Part shown: positions 1 to 8,394 of the stretch, in pieces | Layout: every line of letters starts with the position of its first letter | Position numbering within the stretch: position 1 is the stretch's first letter | Assembly: GCF_044582145.1 (NCBI RefSeq) | Contig: NZ_JBDODO010000006.1 | Source of the DNA: Guyparkeria sp016278265 | GTDB lineage: Bacteria; Pseudomonadota; Gammaproteobacteria; Halothiobacillales; Halothiobacillaceae | Length of the DNA stretch: 64,000 nt | Strand: one strand, 5' to 3' | Made by a program: the position numbers and the translations under genes | Notes under the pieces: generated by a model | What the model was told of the DNA's origin: nothing | Seen by the model: the letters and a program-made list of their open reading frames with translations, nothing else | Databases searched by the model: none

Positions 1-2
1 AT

Positions 3-743
3 GCGAGCAGCCGTCACGGCAACGTGGCGCTGCGATTTGCCGGCCCCGCGGCCCTGGACCTGTTGTCAACGGAGAAGGCTGCAGCGAGCCTGTCCGGGGC
101 CGAGCGGGCCTTCACCCTGCCCTCGCCTCCCCGAGGGGACTATTTCGATGCGACCGAGGGGCGCTTGCGCGTGCTAACCGAGGCCCGCATCCGTGAGGCC
201 GCCGTGTCGATCATCGAGGCGGCCGAGGACGGCGAGCGGCTGGACCTGGCGATGTTCTACCTCGCGCACCGGGAGGTAATCGAGGCGCTCAAGCGTGCCG
301 CCGAGCGCGGCGTCAAACTGCGCGTCCTGCTCGACCCGAACCACGACGCCTTCGGGCGAACGAAAAGCGGCATCCCCAATCGCCCCGTCGGCATGGAGCT
401 GCATCGCGCGGGCATCGAGGTGCGCTGGTGCGATACCGACGGCGAGCAGTGCCACAGCAAGCTGCTGCTCCATCAAGAGAGTGACGGCTCGGCCCGCCTG
501 CTGCTCGGCTCGGCGAATTTCACCCGCCGCAACCTCGACAACTTCAACATGGAAACCAATGTCGAGTGGCAGGCGCCCGCCGATCACCCGGCACTGCGGG
601 CCGCCACCCGCTTTTTCGATACCCGCTGGTCCAACGAGAACGGCGAACGCCACAGCCTGCCCTTCGCCGAGTACGCCGATGACTCGCCGTGGCGTTATTG
701 GCGCTACCGCCTGATGGAAGCCACGGGCCTGTCGACGTTCTGA
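3..743 (+). CDS. Phospholipase D-like (HKD) protein, 5' truncated by the window edge
   Basis: The frame is open from the first bases, so only the C-terminal ~246 residues are visible. The second HKD-type catalytic motif is clear: HSKLLLHQ followed by GSANFTRRN, typical of bacterial phospholipase D/endonuclease-like enzymes that act on phosphodiesters. The acidic residue of the HxK(x4)D signature is replaced by a Gln-Glu pair, so substrate class cannot be deduced. An upstream half with the first HKD motif is expected outside the window. A GTG at 24 could be taken for a start but has no convincing ribosome binding site, and the sequence before it still reads as protein. The gene ends convergently with the Thi5-like gene, 22 nt away. 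Confidence 0.75.
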   Translation, partial: ASSRHGNVALRFAGPAALDLLSTEKAAASLSGAERAFTLPSPPRGDYFDATEGRLRVLTEARIREAAVSIIEAAEDGERLDLAMFYLAHREVIEALKRAAERGVKLRVLLDPNHDAFGRTKSGIPNRPVGMELHRAGIEVRWCDTDGEQCHSKLLLHQESDGSARLLLGSANFTRRNLDNFNMETNVEWQAPADHPALRAATRFFDTRWSNENGERHSLPFAEYADDSPWRYWRYRLMEATGLSTF

Positions 744-765
744 GGACTACCGGGTCAGAGGCGGG

Positions 766-1650
766 TCAGACGGGAGAAAACATCGCCTCGTAGCCGGCCT
801 GGTCGACCTGGGACAGGCCCAGTTCCTGGAACTGCTGCCACATGTCCCGCCAGCGCTCGGCGTCCGGCACGACCGGGGCTACCAGGCGGCGGCAGGTAGC
901 CCGAACGATCGCATCCATCAGGTCGCTTTGTGCCTCACCGCTGTGGCGGTACCAGAGCTGCATCGCCTCGTCGGGGTCCTCGCGGCAGAGCGTCGCCCCT
1001 TCCGAGGCGATCCGCGTGACGGCCTCGATCACCTCGGGGTATTCGCGCTGGAAGGCCTCGCCGGTGAATAACTCGAGCGCCGAGAAGTTGGGCAGCCCCA
1101 CCTCGACGCTGGAGATCAATCGCGCAGCCACGCCCAGCTCGCGGGCCTCGATCCCTTCGAAGTTCGCGAAACACAGCCACGCGCCGTGGAATCCCGCCTG
1201 CAGGTTCTTCAGGTGCTCGAAACCGGCCGCCTCGATCTGCAGTTGCGACGACTCGAAGCGGATGCCCTCGCGTTCACACCAGCGCGCGACAATCAATCGG
1301 GCGAGATCGTCGGTCACCTCGCCGGCCACCGGTGAGGCCACCCGGATCGTCTCGCCGCGCGCGAGGGCCTGTTCGCCTTCCGGCGTCAGCATCACCCCGC
1401 CCTCGGTCTCGAAGAAACACCCCAGCGCCCGCAGTCCCGGGCGCGCCTCATCGATCATGTGCAGTGGCTCATTGCAGGCGAACGCCAGCTTGCCCTGGGC
1501 GACTTCCGCCAACCCATCGTAGTGACCCTCGGGTTCGATCAGGGTCAGGTCCAGCCCCGCATCGCGAAACCAGCCCTTCTCGATCCCGGCAATAAACGGC
1601 AGGTGGTCCGGGTTGAGAAACCACTCCAGTCCCAGTTCGATCGATTTCAT
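766..1650 (-). CDS. NMT1/THI5-like (SsuA/THI5 fold) protein, no signal peptide
   Basis: 294 residues with the periplasmic-binding-protein II fold of the NMT1/THI5 family (LGLEWFLNPDHLPFIAGIEK near the N-terminus; GWFRDAGLDLTLIEPEG next). Start ATG at 1650 is preceded by an ideal AGGAG 7 nt upstream; longer frames extend without a ribosome site. There is no signal peptide or lipobox, so it probably stays in the cytoplasm, unlike ABC transporter binding proteins. A histidine in EPLHMIDEARPG lines up with the substrate histidine of yeast Thi5 (HMP-P synthase), but the cysteine-rich iron motif of Thi5 is absent. It follows the Pcm-esterase gene by 38 nt on the same strand with a 12-bp palindrome (1671-1682) in between. 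Role in pyrimidine/thiamin precursor handling is a guess. Confidence 0.7.
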   Translation of the reverse strand: MKSIELGLEWFLNPDHLPFIAGIEKGWFRDAGLDLTLIEPEGHYDGLAEVAQGKLAFACNEPLHMIDEARPGLRALGCFFETEGGVMLTPEGEQALARGETIRVASPVAGEVTDDLARLIVARWCEREGIRFESSQLQIEAAGFEHLKNLQAGFHGAWLCFANFEGIEARELGVAARLISSVEVGLPNFSALELFTGEAFQREYPEVIEAVTRIASEGATLCREDPDEAMQLWYRHSGEAQSDLMDAIVRATCRRLVAPVVPDAERWRDMWQQFQELGLSQVDQAGYEAMFSPV

Positions 1651-1688
1651 GGTGTCTCCTCGTGACGTAAGAACAGCTGTTCCACAGT

Positions 1689-3692
1689 CTAGACACCAAA
1701 CGGATAGGTGTCGGCGGCGCCCTCGAGTTCTCGGCTGTCTAGTGGCGTGACCGCCCGGCTGCGATCGACCCAGATGTACTCGTCGAATTGTGCTGGCAAC
1801 GCGGCGTGGAAGTAGTGGCTGGCCCGCTCGGTTTCCGGGCGGTAGATCACCCCGACGGCCCGTTCCAGGCGTGGTTCGCCCAAGCCCTCGCGCACCTGGG
1901 CATCGCCGTGTTTCCCCAACGGCAACAGGAAACCGGCCCGGCCGGTCTCGTGGCAAAGACGCTCGTAGCTGTCGGGTAGCGCCGAGCGCAAGGTCTTTAC
2001 CTCCATCGGCTCGCCCCAGTTGGAGGCGGCCGCCACGGTGCCGGTGTCCGTGCCGAACCCGATCGTGTAGACCGCCTCACCGAAACGCGTCCGACACAGC
2101 TGGCCGATATTGAATTCGCCACGGCGCGACATATCGGTGGCCCGCGCGTCACCGACGTGCGAGTTGTGCGCCCAGATCACGCCCCGGCTGCCTTCGCCGT
2201 GATGCACCAGCAGGGCCTCGAGGGTCTCGAACATGTGGCCGTCACGCAGGTTCCAGGCGCTGCGCGAGCCGTAGAACATCGAGCGGTAGTATTCCTCGGC
2301 GTTCGCGACCAAGCGTGCGTTCTGCACCACGTCGAGGAACCGGTCACCGTCCTGCTCGGCGTACCCGCGGTGTCGCTGTTGCAGGTCGCGCAGCATCTCG
2401 ACCACCGGGGCCTCGCAGCCGGCATAGCCCGGGCTCAACGACATCCGGGCATAGGCGGCCGGATCGGGTTCGAACGGCGTCAGGCAGCCGTAGCGTTCGC
2501 GGGCGACGACTGCCGCCTCAGGATCGACCTCATCGAGGTACTCGAGTACCGCCGCGATGGAGTTGTAGAGGCTGTAAAGATCCAGGCCGTGAAAGGCGAC
2601 ACGCTTGGCGGGTGCCCGATCGGCGTTGTGCTCGCGCAGCCAGTCGACGAACCCGCGTACCTCCTCGTTGCGCCACATCCAGGTGGGGAATCGCGCGAAG
2701 GCGGTCCATTCGGATGGTGGGTACTCGGCGTGTCGCACGTAGTGGTCGATGCGGGCGGTATCCGGCCAATCGCCCTCGATGGCGACGAAATCGAAGCCCT
2801 GCTCCTTGATCAGGGCGCCGGTAATCCGCTGCCGGGCCCGGTAGAACTCCGAGGTGCCGTGCGAGGCCTCGCCAATCAGCACCAGGCGGGAGTCGCCGAT
2901 GCGATCGAGCAGACCGGCAAGCGGCAGCTCATCGACCGATTCAAATCCCTCGGCCACGTCGGCGATGCGATGGCTCAACGACTGGTCACGCTCGGAGGTC
3001 GTGTGCCGCCCGAACCCTCGCCGCGGACGCGCCCTCGACTCGTCCCAACCGGCCTCCCCCAGCAGGGGCACGAATTGCACGTCAGCCAGGTCCTCGCAGC
3101 GATACTCGTCGTCCCCAAGCCGCGTGATCCGCACCAGTTCCTGCGCGCGTTCGTCCGCACCCACCGGCATCACCAATCGCCCGCCGATCGCCAGTTGGCG
3201 CTTGAGCGCATCCGGCACGCTGGGGCTGGCCGCGGCCACCATGATCGCCTCGAAGGGCGACGCATCGGGCCAGCCCAGCGACCCGTCACCCACACGCAGC
3301 TCGACATTCGCCAGCCCCTGGTCGATCAGCGTGCGACGCGCCTGGTCCGCCAGTTCGCCGATGCGCTCGATGCTGTAGACCTGCCCGGCAATCCGCGCGA
3401 GCACGGCCGCGGCATACCCCGAGCCGGTACCGACGTCGAGCACCCGCTCGCCGCCCTTGAGATCGAGCGCCTCGATCATCATCGCCACGATCCAGGGCTG
3501 GGTGATGGTCTGGCCGGCGGCAATGGGCAGCGCGGTGTCGTCGTAGGCGAACTCGTGCAGATCGAGTGGTACGAACGCCTCGCGTGGCACCTGCCGCATC
3601 GCCTCGAGCACCGCCGGCGATCGGACACCACGGGCGCGCACCTGGTAATCCACCATCGCCTCGCGACGGGCCTTCTGGTCTGGATCGGTCAT
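1689..3692 (-). CDS. Protein-L-isoaspartate O-methyltransferase fused to erythromycin esterase-like domain
   Basis: 667 residues with two complete domains in one frame. Residues ~1-215 are a Pcm methyltransferase: GQTITQPWIVAMM, the SAM-binding VLDVGTGSGYAAAVLARIAG, and the terminal FVPLLGEAGW. Pcm repairs isoaspartyl residues in ageing proteins using S-adenosylmethionine. Residues ~235-655 match the erythromycin esterase/succinoglycan-biosynthesis family: IGEASHGTSEFYRARQRIT, EGDWPD, AFHGLDLYSLYNSI and WAHNSHVGDA, which carry the conserved Glu and His residues of that fold. The linker (~216-234) is Arg-rich. The physiological substrate of the second domain is unknown; macrolide resistance should not be assumed. 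Start ATG has a GGGGGTGAG upstream. It reads away from the ammonium transporter and may be co-transcribed with the Thi5-like gene. Confidence 0.88.
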   Translation of the reverse strand: MTDPDQKARREAMVDYQVRARGVRSPAVLEAMRQVPREAFVPLDLHEFAYDDTALPIAAGQTITQPWIVAMMIEALDLKGGERVLDVGTGSGYAAAVLARIAGQVYSIERIGELADQARRTLIDQGLANVELRVGDGSLGWPDASPFEAIMVAAASPSVPDALKRQLAIGGRLVMPVGADERAQELVRITRLGDDEYRCEDLADVQFVPLLGEAGWDESRARPRRGFGRHTTSERDQSLSHRIADVAEGFESVDELPLAGLLDRIGDSRLVLIGEASHGTSEFYRARQRITGALIKEQGFDFVAIEGDWPDTARIDHYVRHAEYPPSEWTAFARFPTWMWRNEEVRGFVDWLREHNADRAPAKRVAFHGLDLYSLYNSIAAVLEYLDEVDPEAAVVARERYGCLTPFEPDPAAYARMSLSPGYAGCEAPVVEMLRDLQQRHRGYAEQDGDRFLDVVQNARLVANAEEYYRSMFYGSRSAWNLRDGHMFETLEALLVHHGEGSRGVIWAHNSHVGDARATDMSRRGEFNIGQLCRTRFGEAVYTIGFGTDTGTVAAASNWGEPMEVKTLRSALPDSYERLCHETGRAGFLLPLGKHGDAQVREGLGEPRLERAVGVIYRPETERASHYFHAALPAQFDEYIWVDRSRAVTPLDSRELEGAADTYPFGV

Positions 3693-3793
3693 CGCTCACC
3701 CCCGGGTGGGGAAACACCGTTGAACATTACTGACCGGAGCATAGCCAATGGCGCCCCCTTTCGGGGCGGGTAGTGACGGGCACGACCCCGCAA

Positions 3794-3810
3794 TGCACCC
3801 GGTTTGTGCA
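3794..3810 (+). promoter_or_regulatory. Putative NtrC enhancer site
   Basis: TGCACC-N5-TGTGCA is a near-perfect dyad closely matching the NtrC consensus (TGCACY-N5-RGTGCA type). It sits about 75 nt upstream of a sigma-54-like promoter in front of the ammonium transporter, the spacing expected for an enhancer-binding protein. Confidence 0.55.
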
Positions 3811-3833
3811 CTCGCGAGCAAGGCCGCACCATG

Positions 3834-3865
3834 GCGGGGCATTAAACAGGGGATAAATGCCCCGC
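3834..3865. repeat. 10-bp inverted repeat in the amt leader region
   Basis: GCGGGGCATT and AATGCCCCGC form a perfect 10-bp stem around a 12-nt loop, lying between the NtrC-like site and the sigma-54-like promoter. There is no T-run, so it is not an obvious terminator; a protein-binding dyad is possible. Confidence 0.5.
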
Positions 3866-3882
3866 AATGCGGCATGCCGGCA

Positions 3883-3898
3883 TGGAACGATTCCTGCT
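3883..3898 (+). promoter_or_regulatory. Putative sigma-54 promoter of amt
   Basis: TGGAACGATTCCTGCT keeps the invariant GG at -24 and GC at -12 with exactly 10 nt between them. Predicted transcription start near 3910 leaves a short leader before the GGGAG ribosome site at 3923. Confidence 0.55.
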
Positions 3899-3933
3899 CA
3901 TGGTGCAGCCAGCAATTCAGACGGGAGACTTCG

Positions 3934-5127
3934 ATGGAAACGTTTCAGGACGGTGCGAACACCTTCTTTCTCTTGATTGGCGCGGCCATGGTGCTGGCCA
4001 TGCACGCCGGCTTCGCCTTTCTCGAGGTGGGCACGGTGCGCGAGAAGAACCAGGTCAATGCCCTGGTGAAGATCATCGCCGACTTTGCCGTCGCGACGAT
4101 CGCCTACTTCTTCATCGGCTATTCGATTGCCTACGGCATGGACTTCTATGCCGCGGCCGCGGAACTCAACGTCGGCAACGGCTACGAGCTGGTCAAGTTC
4201 TTCTTCCTGCTGACCTTCGCGGCGGCCATCCCGGCGATCATCTCCGGCGGCATCGCCGAGCGGGCCAAGTTCTACCCGGTGCTCGCGGCAACCTTCCTGA
4301 TCGTGGCCTTTATCTACCCCGTCTACGAGGGCATGGTCTGGAACGGCCGGTTCGGCCTGCAGGGCTGGCTGGAATCGAGCTTCGGCGCCGGATTTCATGA
4401 TTTCGCCGGCTCGATGGTAGTGCACGGGATGGGCGGCTGGATCGCGCTGGCCGCAGTGCTGCTGCTGGGCGCCCGCCGCGGTCGCTACGGCAAGAACGGC
4501 ATGGCGGCCCACCCACCGTCGAGCATTCCGTTCCTCGCCCTGGGCGCGTGGATACTCACCGTGGGCTGGTTCGGCTTTAACGTCATGTCCGCCCAGTCCG
4601 TCGAGGCCGTCTCGGGCCTGGTGGCACTCAATTCACTCATGGCCATGGTCGGTGGCGTGCTGGCCGCGCTGTTCGTCGGCCGCAATGACCCGGGCTTTGT
4701 CCACAACGGCCCACTGGCCGGGCTGGTGGCTATCTGTGCCGGCTCCGACATCGTGCACCCGCTCGGTGCGCTCGCGATCGGCGCGATCGCCGGTGCGCTG
4801 TTCGTCACCACCTTCATCATTACCCAGAACCGCTGGAAGATCGACGACGTGCTGGGTGTCTGGCCGCTGCACGGCCTCTGCGGTGCCTGGGGGGCGATAG
4901 CCGCCGGTATCTTCGGCCTCGAGGCACTCGGCGGCATGGGTGGCGTGAGCCTGCTGTCGCAGTTGGTGGGCACGCTGGTAGGTATCGGCATCGCCCTGAT
5001 CGGCGGGTTCGTCGTCTACTGGGCGCTCAAGCGCACCATCGGCATCCGTCTGACCCAGGAAGAGGAGTTCCAGGGCGCCGACCTGTCGATCCACCGCATC
5101 ACGGCCACGCCGACCACCGGCGACTGA
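3934..5127 (+). CDS. amt: Ammonium transporter, Amt/MEP/Rh family
   Basis: 397 residues, about eleven membrane helices. It conducts NH4+/NH3 across the inner membrane. The twin pore histidines are seen in VVHGMGGWIALA and WPLHGLCGAWGAIAAG, and the N-terminal signature MHAGFAFLEVGTVREKNQVN is typical of the family. The ATG at 3934 is chosen because GGGAG precedes it by 7 nt and the protein then starts like known Amt proteins; an in-frame upstream extension from 3748 would cover the promoter elements and is rejected. No glnK (PII) gene lies next to it, which is unusual for amtB. NtrC and sigma-54 like sites upstream predict induction under nitrogen limitation. A strong terminator follows. Confidence 0.93.
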   Translation: METFQDGANTFFLLIGAAMVLAMHAGFAFLEVGTVREKNQVNALVKIIADFAVATIAYFFIGYSIAYGMDFYAAAAELNVGNGYELVKFFFLLTFAAAIPAIISGGIAERAKFYPVLAATFLIVAFIYPVYEGMVWNGRFGLQGWLESSFGAGFHDFAGSMVVHGMGGWIALAAVLLLGARRGRYGKNGMAAHPPSSIPFLALGAWILTVGWFGFNVMSAQSVEAVSGLVALNSLMAMVGGVLAALFVGRNDPGFVHNGPLAGLVAICAGSDIVHPLGALAIGAIAGALFVTTFIITQNRWKIDDVLGVWPLHGLCGAWGAIAAGIFGLEALGGMGGVSLLSQLVGTLVGIGIALIGGFVVYWALKRTIGIRLTQEEEFQGADLSIHRITATPTTGD

Positions 5128-5151
5128 GCCGCCGGAAGACGATGATTGACC

Positions 5152-5178
5152 AAGCCACCGCCTTGCGGTGGCTTTTTT
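5152..5178 (+). terminator. Rho-independent terminator of amt
   Basis: Stem AGCCACCG / CGGTGGCT with a 5-nt loop followed by TTTTTT, 25 nt after the amt stop codon. Confidence 0.85.
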
Positions 5179-5275
5179 GGTTGGGCGGCACGGGCGCGCT
5201 GTGTCTCCCCGGCCCCGGCTGCTATGGTCGATACGGTGCCCGCCCCCGCCGGGACGACAAGAGCGAGACCGACCG

Positions 5276-7978
5276 ATGCCCCGACATGACGGCCATCCGC
5301 ATGAGATGAAAGCGGCCCATCGACAACCCGTCGAGGCCGTGCTCGCCCAACAGGAGACCTCGCTGGAAAACGGCCTGTCCGCCGGCGAGGTGGACGCCCG
5401 CCGGCGCCAACACGGCCCGAACCGGCTGCCCCGCTCGCGCGGCCCCACCATGTGGCGGGTCCTGGTCAACCAGGTCGAAAGCCTGGTCGTAATCCTGCTG
5501 TTCAGCGCCGCCGTGGCGGCCGCGGCCTTCGGCAGCACCATCGAGGCGCTGGCGATCCTCGCGGCCCTGGTAGTCAACACGGTCATCGGCTTCGCCATGG
5601 AATGGCGCGCCATCCGCGCCATGGAGGCACTGGAGCGCATGGGGACCGCGCAGGTCCACGTCCGGCGCGACGGCAAGACGCACCGGATCGGCGCCGATGA
5701 ACTAGTGCCGGGCGACATCGTCCTCCTCGAAGCCGGCGACATGATCATGGCCGACATGCGGCTGGTGGAATCCAACCGACTGCAATGCGACGAATCGGCC
5801 CTGACCGGGGAATCCGTCGCGGTCGACAAGACCACCGACCTGCTGACCGAGGGCGACGCCGCGATCGCCGACCGTCACAACATGGGCTATGCCGGTACGG
5901 CGGTCACGCAGGGCTCGGGGTTCGGCGTGGTCGTGGCGACCGCACTGGCAACCGAACTGGGCGAGATTGCCCGCCTGGTCTCGGAATCGGGGCTATCGAT
6001 CACCCCGCTGGAAAAACGCCTGGACCGACTCGGCCAGCGACTGATCTGGCTGACCCTGGTGGTCGCCGTGCTGGTGGCCGGTGCCGGCATGCTCGCCGGC
6101 ACCGACCTGCGCCTGATGGTCGAGACCGCCATCGCCATGGCGATCGCCGCCGTCCCGGAAGGCCTGCCGGTGGTGGCCACCCTGGCCCTCGCCCAGGGGA
6201 TGCTCCGCATGGCCCGCCGCAATGCCGTGGTCAAGCGCCTCTCGGCCGTGGAAACGCTGGGCTCGGCGAACGTCATCTTCACCGACAAGACCGGCACCCT
6301 GACCCGCAACCACATGACGCTCGACCGGCTGACGCTCGATCGGGGCGGCGTGCAGCTGGACGACGCGATGTTCCGACTCGACGACGCGCCGCTGGCTGTG
6401 GCCGAGACGCCCGACCTGCTCGCCTTTCTCGAGACGGCGACGCTGTGCAACAACGCCAGCCTCGAGTCGCATGGCGCGGTCGGCGATCCCACCGAGGTCG
6501 CACTGCTGGAGGCGTCCGCCCGGGCCGACATGAGGCGTCAGACCCTGCTGGACGCGCTGCCCGAGACCCGTGAGGTGAGCTTCGACCCGGCGGTCAACAT
6601 GATGGCCACCTACCATGCCACGGCCGACGGTTTCCGGGTGGCGGTCAAGGGCGCGCCGGAATCGGTCATCGACGCCTGCACCCAGGTCATGACCGCTGAT
6701 GGCGAGCGGGATCTGGCCGAATCGGACCGCCGGGAATGGATGCGTCGCAGCGAGGAACTGGCGGCCGACGGCCTGCGCACCCTGATGCTGGCGCAGAAGA
6801 CCGTCAACGACGATACGGCCGAACCCTACGAAGGGCTCACGCTGCTGGGTGTCGCCGGCCTGCATGACCCGCCGCGCCCCGGTATCCGCGAGACCATCAC
6901 CGCCTGCCAGGAAGCCGGCATCCGGCTGGTCATGGTGACCGGCGACCACGATGCCACGGCCCGCGCGATCGCCCGCGAGATCGGCTTGGTCGGCACCGAC
7001 GCCCCGGCCACCGACCCCGCCATTCTCGACCGTCTCGACGCCCTCGCTCCGGACGAGCGCGAGGCGTTGCTGGCGCAAGGGGTATTCGCCCGCATCTCGC
7101 CACGCCAGAAGCTCGAGCTCATTCAGCTTTACCAGGAGGCCGGCTGGATCGTCGGCATGATCGGTGATGGAGTGAACGACGCGCCGGGGCTGACGAAGGC
7201 CAACATCGGCATCGCCATGGGCCAGCGCGGCACCGAGGTGGCCCGGGAGGCGGCGGACATGGTGCTCAAGGACGATGCCTTCGCCACCATCGTCGATGCG
7301 GTGCGGCACGGACGGACCATCTTCCAGAACATCCGCCGCTTCATCGTCTACCTGCTCTCGGGCAACCTCGGCGAGATACTTGCCATCTCGGCCGCCGCCA
7401 TGGTGGCCGCACCACTGCCGATGCTGCCGCTGCAGATCCTCTACATCAATTTCGTCTCGGACGTGATGCCGGCCCTCGCCCTGGGGCTGAATCGCAGCGA
7501 GGCCGACATCATGGATCGCCCGCCCCGCGACCCGACCGAACCGATCCTGATGCGACGTCACTGGTCGGCCATCGGCGCCTACGCGGTGATCATCGCGGCC
7601 ACCGCACTGGCGGCCTTCGCCGTGGCCCTGCTCGTCCTGGAACTCGATACCGCGATGGCGGTAACGATCTCGTTCCTCACCTTCGGCTTTGCCCGGCTCT
7701 GGCACGTGTTCAACATGCGCGGCAGCCGCTCGCCGCTGCTCGTCAACGAAGTGACCCGCAACGGCTTTATCTGGGCGGCGATCGGCGTCGGCGTGCTCCT
7801 GCTGCTCGCGGCCACCTATGTTGCCCCGCTCGCGGGCATTCTCGGCGTGACGCCGCCGGGCGGGCGCGAGTGGCTGCTCATCCTGGGCTTCTCCCTGCTG
7901 CCGTTGCTGGTGATCCAGTCGCTCAAGCAGGCCGGGCTGTGGTGGAAGCGCCCCCATTCCGAGGCGCCCGCCAACTAG
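5276..7978 (+). CDS. P-type cation-transporting ATPase (Ca2+/SERCA-like, type II)
   Basis: 900 residues. The phosphorylation motif DKTGTLT, the TGES actuator loop (DESALTGESVAVD), the nucleotide-domain KGAPE, the TGDHDATA hinge and GDGVNDAPGL are all intact, so it is expected to be active. M4 carries AVPEGLPVVATLAL, the PEGLP type found in Ca2+ and related type IIA/IIB pumps. N- and C-terminal cation-ATPase domains flank the core (N-term ~15-80; C-term helices from ~720). ATG at 5276 gives the usual short N-terminus; upstream sequence is non-coding and includes the amt terminator. The ion is not certain: Ca2+, Mn2+ or Na+ are all reported for such pumps. Its stop overlaps by 4 nt the stop of the decayed hydrolase on the other strand. 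Confidence 0.92.
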   Translation: MPRHDGHPHEMKAAHRQPVEAVLAQQETSLENGLSAGEVDARRRQHGPNRLPRSRGPTMWRVLVNQVESLVVILLFSAAVAAAAFGSTIEALAILAALVVNTVIGFAMEWRAIRAMEALERMGTAQVHVRRDGKTHRIGADELVPGDIVLLEAGDMIMADMRLVESNRLQCDESALTGESVAVDKTTDLLTEGDAAIADRHNMGYAGTAVTQGSGFGVVVATALATELGEIARLVSESGLSITPLEKRLDRLGQRLIWLTLVVAVLVAGAGMLAGTDLRLMVETAIAMAIAAVPEGLPVVATLALAQGMLRMARRNAVVKRLSAVETLGSANVIFTDKTGTLTRNHMTLDRLTLDRGGVQLDDAMFRLDDAPLAVAETPDLLAFLETATLCNNASLESHGAVGDPTEVALLEASARADMRRQTLLDALPETREVSFDPAVNMMATYHATADGFRVAVKGAPESVIDACTQVMTADGERDLAESDRREWMRRSEELAADGLRTLMLAQKTVNDDTAEPYEGLTLLGVAGLHDPPRPGIRETITACQEAGIRLVMVTGDHDATARAIAREIGLVGTDAPATDPAILDRLDALAPDEREALLAQGVFARISPRQKLELIQLYQEAGWIVGMIGDGVNDAPGLTKANIGIAMGQRGTEVAREAADMVLKDDAFATIVDAVRHGRTIFQNIRRFIVYLLSGNLGEILAISAAAMVAAPLPMLPLQILYINFVSDVMPALALGLNRSEADIMDRPPRDPTEPILMRRHWSAIGAYAVIIAATALAAFAVALLVLELDTAMAVTISFLTFGFARLWHVFNMRGSRSPLLVNEVTRNGFIWAAIGVGVLLLLAATYVAPLAGILGVTPPGGREWLLILGFSLLPLLVIQSLKQAGLWWKRPHSEAPAN

Positions 7979-8208
7979 TTGAGGTCGCGCGGGATCTCGT
8001 AGTCCCAGTTCTCGGAGAACACGCGTTTCTCGCCTTCCCCCTCGCCCTCGTAGCCATCGAGCTCGGCATGCAGCAGGAAATGGGTGGAGTTGGCCGTCAG
8101 CACCGTGCGGATGACGGTGCGCACCGCGCCCGGCGTCGACTCGCCGGGGCGGCGTGGGCGGCGCCCTTCCGGCTTGGGGAAGGCGTGTTCGTCCCCATTC
8201 CGGGATAG
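7975..8208 (-). pseudogene. 3' remnant of a CocE/NonD-type (X-Pro dipeptidyl-peptidase family) hydrolase
   Basis: An open stretch of 77 codons with no start and an in-frame stop (8209-8211) just upstream. Its end reads ...TANSTHFLLHAELDGYEG and VFSENWDYEIPRDLN, which resembles the C-terminal jelly-roll end of CocE/NonD hydrolases (T..FH..A.L.AYEG....F...W...IPRDL). The catalytic alpha/beta hydrolase part is missing, so it is read as a leftover. The upstream 8209-8394 stretch holds nothing I recognise. Confidence 0.5.
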
Positions 8209-8394
8209 TCAGCGGCCTGAGGTGGACGTCGTCCAGGCCGATGGCTCACACCTGTCTGCTCATACATCCATCCTTCAACAGCGCTTGGCCGGCCGGTGGT
8301 GGCCGGGTCACGCTCCACCAGGCAGGTCAGCGAGCATCAAGGAATCGGGTAATCCGGCTGCCGGCACCCAGGCAGGAAGGGTGGCGCGGGGGCG

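Noticed and set aside
1689..3692. Macrolide resistance gene
   Set aside because: The erythromycin-esterase fold is shared by many proteins of unknown role and here it is fused to Pcm; resistance is not supported.
2157..3773. 538-codon open frame on the plus strand
   Set aside because: It is antisense to the whole Pcm-esterase fusion, which has clear motifs; the frame is open only because of high GC.
5993..7957. 654-codon frame on the minus strand
   Set aside because: Antisense to the P-type ATPase; His/Gly/Arg-rich product without any family motif.
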